From assembly GCF_023016065.1 (NCBI RefSeq), contig NZ_JALKAQ010000002.1, forward strand, positions 360,190 through 424,189: DNA of 64,000 bases. The letters run 5' to 3'. Below, in pieces: positions 62,307-64,000 of this stretch. Under the pieces are notes generated by a model. That model was not told where the DNA came from. It saw nothing but the letters and a program-made list of their open reading frames with translations, and made no database searches. Made by a program: the position numbers and the translations under genes. The stretch is from Marinobacter sp. S0848L. Lineage in GTDB: Bacteria; Pseudomonadota; Gammaproteobacteria; Pseudomonadales; Oleiphilaceae. Positions within the stretch are counted from its first letter, which is position 1. The number at the start of each line of letters is the position of its first letter.

Positions 62307-63479
62307 ATGAATAAGGATCTTTTCGAAAATCTAATCTATGAAGAAGAGAGCACGACGCTAGATTTTAAAAGTCAGCAATACCGGTTCTCCAAGGAAAGCG
62401 AAGAAGTAAAATCTGAGCTATTGAAGGACATTATTGGGTTTGCTAATGCTTGGCGGCGCTCTGACTCATACATATTGATTGGCGTAAAAGAAGTTCGTGG
62501 TGGTCGGGGAGAGGTTGTTGGTATCGATAACTCCGAGCATCTAGATGATCATGCCCTTCAGCAGTTCGTTAATAATTTAACAAATCGACCGGTTCGATTT
62601 CACTATGAAGCTTTCGAATTCGAGGGTGTACAGGTTGGGATCATAAAGATAGAACAGCAGATCCGTCCAATTTATCTAAAGCGAAATTATGGGCGCCTAT
62701 TAAAAGAGACGGTTTACGTTCGTCGTGGCAGTTCAACTGACCCGACGAAACCCGCATCGTTGGATGAGATAGCTCAAATGGGATCTGCTTCCCAAGAACC
62801 GTCTTGCGAGTTGGTTGTTGAATTCGCAGATACAGAACGGGAAGTACCTCTCGGCAGGAGCATTTCTTGGGAGGCTGAAAATTGCGCTATGCCCAACGAG
62901 AGCGCAATTCCAGATTTGCGTCCACCGGAGCCAAGCGACCCATTTGGCCTGGGATTAACATTTGTATCAAGCGTGCAACACCTAGAAGTTAACTCTAACT
63001 ATTATAGAGAGTTAGCGCATTATGAGTTTGTGCATCGATTATTTAGACCAGTTCGCTTCGTCATAAAAAATAGCGGTGAAGTGGCTGCTCGCAATGTTCA
63101 AATCGATTTGAGGGTGCCCGGGAACATCGGAGTTGTGATAATTGATGGTTCCGATGTACCTTCACGCCCAAGCCAAAAAGATAGTCCATTTTGGATGTCT
63201 CATCCAAATACAATGTTAGATATTAACCGTCACGCTCCCGGTTCAATTACGATTTCTGAAAAGGATGAATATTGTATCGAAATTGAGTGCGGAGATTTGC
63301 AGCCAGGTCGTAAAGTCTGGTCAGACACAATTTACGTCGGTTCCAGAGAGACTCGAGACATCACACTTCAAGGTACTGTCTTCGCAGACAATCTCCCGAA
63401 GCCGAGCCAAGTCGAGCTATATGTTGATACTGCGATTGAAGAAACGTCACTCAGCCTAACTGAGTTACTATCGATGTAA
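62307..63479 (+). CDS. cassette 4: AlbA_2 (Schlafen-like) domain protein
   Basis: A 390-residue protein. The N-terminal 150 residues are an AlbA_2 domain: EEESTTLDFKSQQYRF (the E-x4-5-DFK pattern), KDIIGFANAWRRSDSYILIGV with FANA and GGxxxIGV, and YVRRGSSTDP. The C-terminal half is beta-rich and unrecognised. AlbA_2/SLFN-type proteins include RNases and regulators. In a cassette it may serve phage defence; inferred. Confidence 0.88.
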   Translation: MNKDLFENLIYEEESTTLDFKSQQYRFSKESEEVKSELLKDIIGFANAWRRSDSYILIGVKEVRGGRGEVVGIDNSEHLDDHALQQFVNNLTNRPVRFHYEAFEFEGVQVGIIKIEQQIRPIYLKRNYGRLLKETVYVRRGSSTDPTKPASLDEIAQMGSASQEPSCELVVEFADTEREVPLGRSISWEAENCAMPNESAIPDLRPPEPSDPFGLGLTFVSSVQHLEVNSNYYRELAHYEFVHRLFRPVRFVIKNSGEVAARNVQIDLRVPGNIGVVIIDGSDVPSRPSQKDSPFWMSHPNTMLDINRHAPGSITISEKDEYCIEIECGDLQPGRKVWSDTIYVGSRETRDITLQGTVFADNLPKPSQVELYVDTAIEETSLSLTELLSM

Positions 63480-63511
63480 CGTGGTAATTTTCCGAATTGG
63501 TCTCACTCGTT

Positions 63512-63581
63512 GTCGAACAAGAGGCTGTTGTCGGACGCCCCTACGCTGCGCTCCGGCACGCCGCAAAGCCAAGCGTTAATT
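63512..63581 (+). other. attC site of cassette 4
   Basis: Starts at GTCGAAC (63512-63518) and ends in GTTAATT (63575-63581), 70 bp, with GGACGCCCC/GGCACGCC arms between. Imperfect but positioned as expected. Confidence 0.65.
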
Positions 63582-63594
63582 GCCAAGGAGAGGT

Positions 63595-63936
63595 ATGACT
63601 ATCAGTTTCAAGGTGAATCACCCCATTACCACCGATCAATTCATCGGTTTGCTGGAAAGTTCGACCCTCGGGGAGCGTCGGCCGACCCATGACCGAGCAT
63701 GTATGGAGGGGATTGTTTCCAACTCCAATCTCGTCGTAAGCGCATGGGATGGTGATTTGTTGGTGGGCATCGCTCGCAGCGTTACGGATTTTCACTATGC
63801 CTGCTACCTGTCAGATTTGGCGGTTCATCAGAGCTACCAAAGATCAGGAATAGGCAAACGATTACAGTCATTAACCCAGGATCAACTGGGGCCGCTCTGC
63901 AAATTGGTAATCCCCCCGAAAAACAGCGGTGTTTAA
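63595..63936 (+). pseudogene. cassette 5: GNAT N-acetyltransferase, 3' end cut by an IS
   Basis: A GNAT domain with the acetyl-CoA loop LAVHQSYQRSGIGKRLQSLT (Q/R-x-x-G-x-G/A). It starts at the ATG 63595 with AAGGAGAGG upstream. At about 113 residues it is shorter than the usual 140-150, and the frame after residue 104 (CKL) runs into foreign DNA followed by an IS start. The last helix and strand of the domain are absent. Confidence 0.8.
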
Positions 63937-63976
63937 AAGTAGAATTTTCCGTAAGCTACACGCAGGGAGATTCTGC

Positions 63977-64000
63977 ATGAAGAAGTCACGTTTTTCCGAC
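63977..64000 (+). CDS. start of a second IS3-family OrfA (partial)
   Basis: Only the first eight codons are present (MKKSRFSD), with GGGAG upstream. Many IS3-family OrfA proteins begin this way. The IS left end lies somewhere between 63908 and 63930, where the GNAT gene loses homology. Confidence 0.65.

Larger units (their letters stand above)
57804..63936. mobile_element. chromosomal integron with five cassettes visible
   Basis: The region contains intI, an SOS box, attI and a series of plus-strand single-gene cassettes separated by attC-like palindromic sites, interrupted by two IS3-family elements. It continues beyond the right edge. Confidence 0.9.

Noticed and set aside
1..64000. CRISPR arrays
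   Set aside because: No regularly spaced 24-40-bp repeats with unique spacers were seen; the 29-bp ladder at 52977 has only an 8-bp core.

Overview
The window looks like chromosome of a marine gammaproteobacterium close to Marinobacter or Pseudomonas. This is inferred from gene content and predicted proteins, not from a database search. The core genes supporting it are tusBCD, a Pseudomonas-type PhaD regulator beside a phasin, a cyanide-insensitive type bd oxidase operon, ETF/ETF-QO with a PsrA-like operator, and a GlpSTPQUV-type glycerol ABC transporter. Two tRNA genes, Ser(TGA) and Leu(TAA), are present. The left 48.8 kb is ordinary, tightly packed chromosome; the right 15.2 kb is accessory DNA.

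Layout of the core. 0-1 kb: tusB (cut by the edge), tusC and tusD for tRNA 2-thiolation. 1-5.5 kb: a Bax-inhibitor-1 membrane protein, tRNA-Ser, SelO, the tail of a decayed DUF1206 gene, a PRC-barrel protein and a 58-residue bacterial metallothionein that is easily missed. 5.6-15.8 kb: a glycerol regulon with glpD, glpR and glpK plus a six-gene glycerol importer whose two ATPases have complementary degenerate motifs. 16-19 kb: ferrochelatase, then a DUF442 phosphatase-like protein with paired YeeE/YedE sulfur transporters, and a possible small RNA. 19-21 kb: phasin, PhaD-like regulator and exonuclease III. 21-28 kb: an eight-gene minus-strand operon for fatty-acyl modification (desaturase, NTF2-like, SDR, FAD oxidoreductase, DUF1365, CFA synthase family, DUF2878, unknown exported protein). 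28-36 kb: renalase-like FAD protein, HD phosphohydrolase, a response-regulator phosphatase with a STAS partner, gpsA, sixA, radical SAM protein, DUF1285 and SlyD. 36-42 kb: ETF-QO facing etfBA across a perfect PsrA-like palindrome, two unknown membrane-anchored proteins and a saccharopine-dehydrogenase-like reductase. 42-48.7 kb: cydABDC and a methyltransferase.

The first accessory unit is an 8.86-kb integrative element in tRNA-Leu(TAA), bounded by a 62-bp perfect direct repeat (48832-48893 and 57694-57755). It carries a tyrosine integrase, an AlpA-like excisionase, a two-tyrosine HUH rolling-circle replicase, three copies plus one degenerate copy of an 8-bp palindrome on an exact 29-bp ladder, and tandem arm-type repeats near both ends. 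An HNH-HIT fusion protein appears co-transcribed with the integrase, and a 690-residue PD-(D/E)XK-like protein lies as cargo next to the tRNA. No structural or conjugation genes are visible, so it resembles a phage satellite or a mobilisable island.

The second accessory unit, directly abutting the first, is a chromosomal integron. Its intI is frameshifted but retains a perfect LexA box. The cassettes encode a C2H2 zinc-finger mini-protein, an unknown 260-residue protein, a HEPN-like protein, an AlbA_2 (Schlafen-type) protein and a truncated GNAT acetyltransferase. One attC is split by an intact IS3-family element, and the last cassette is cut by a second IS that runs off the right edge.
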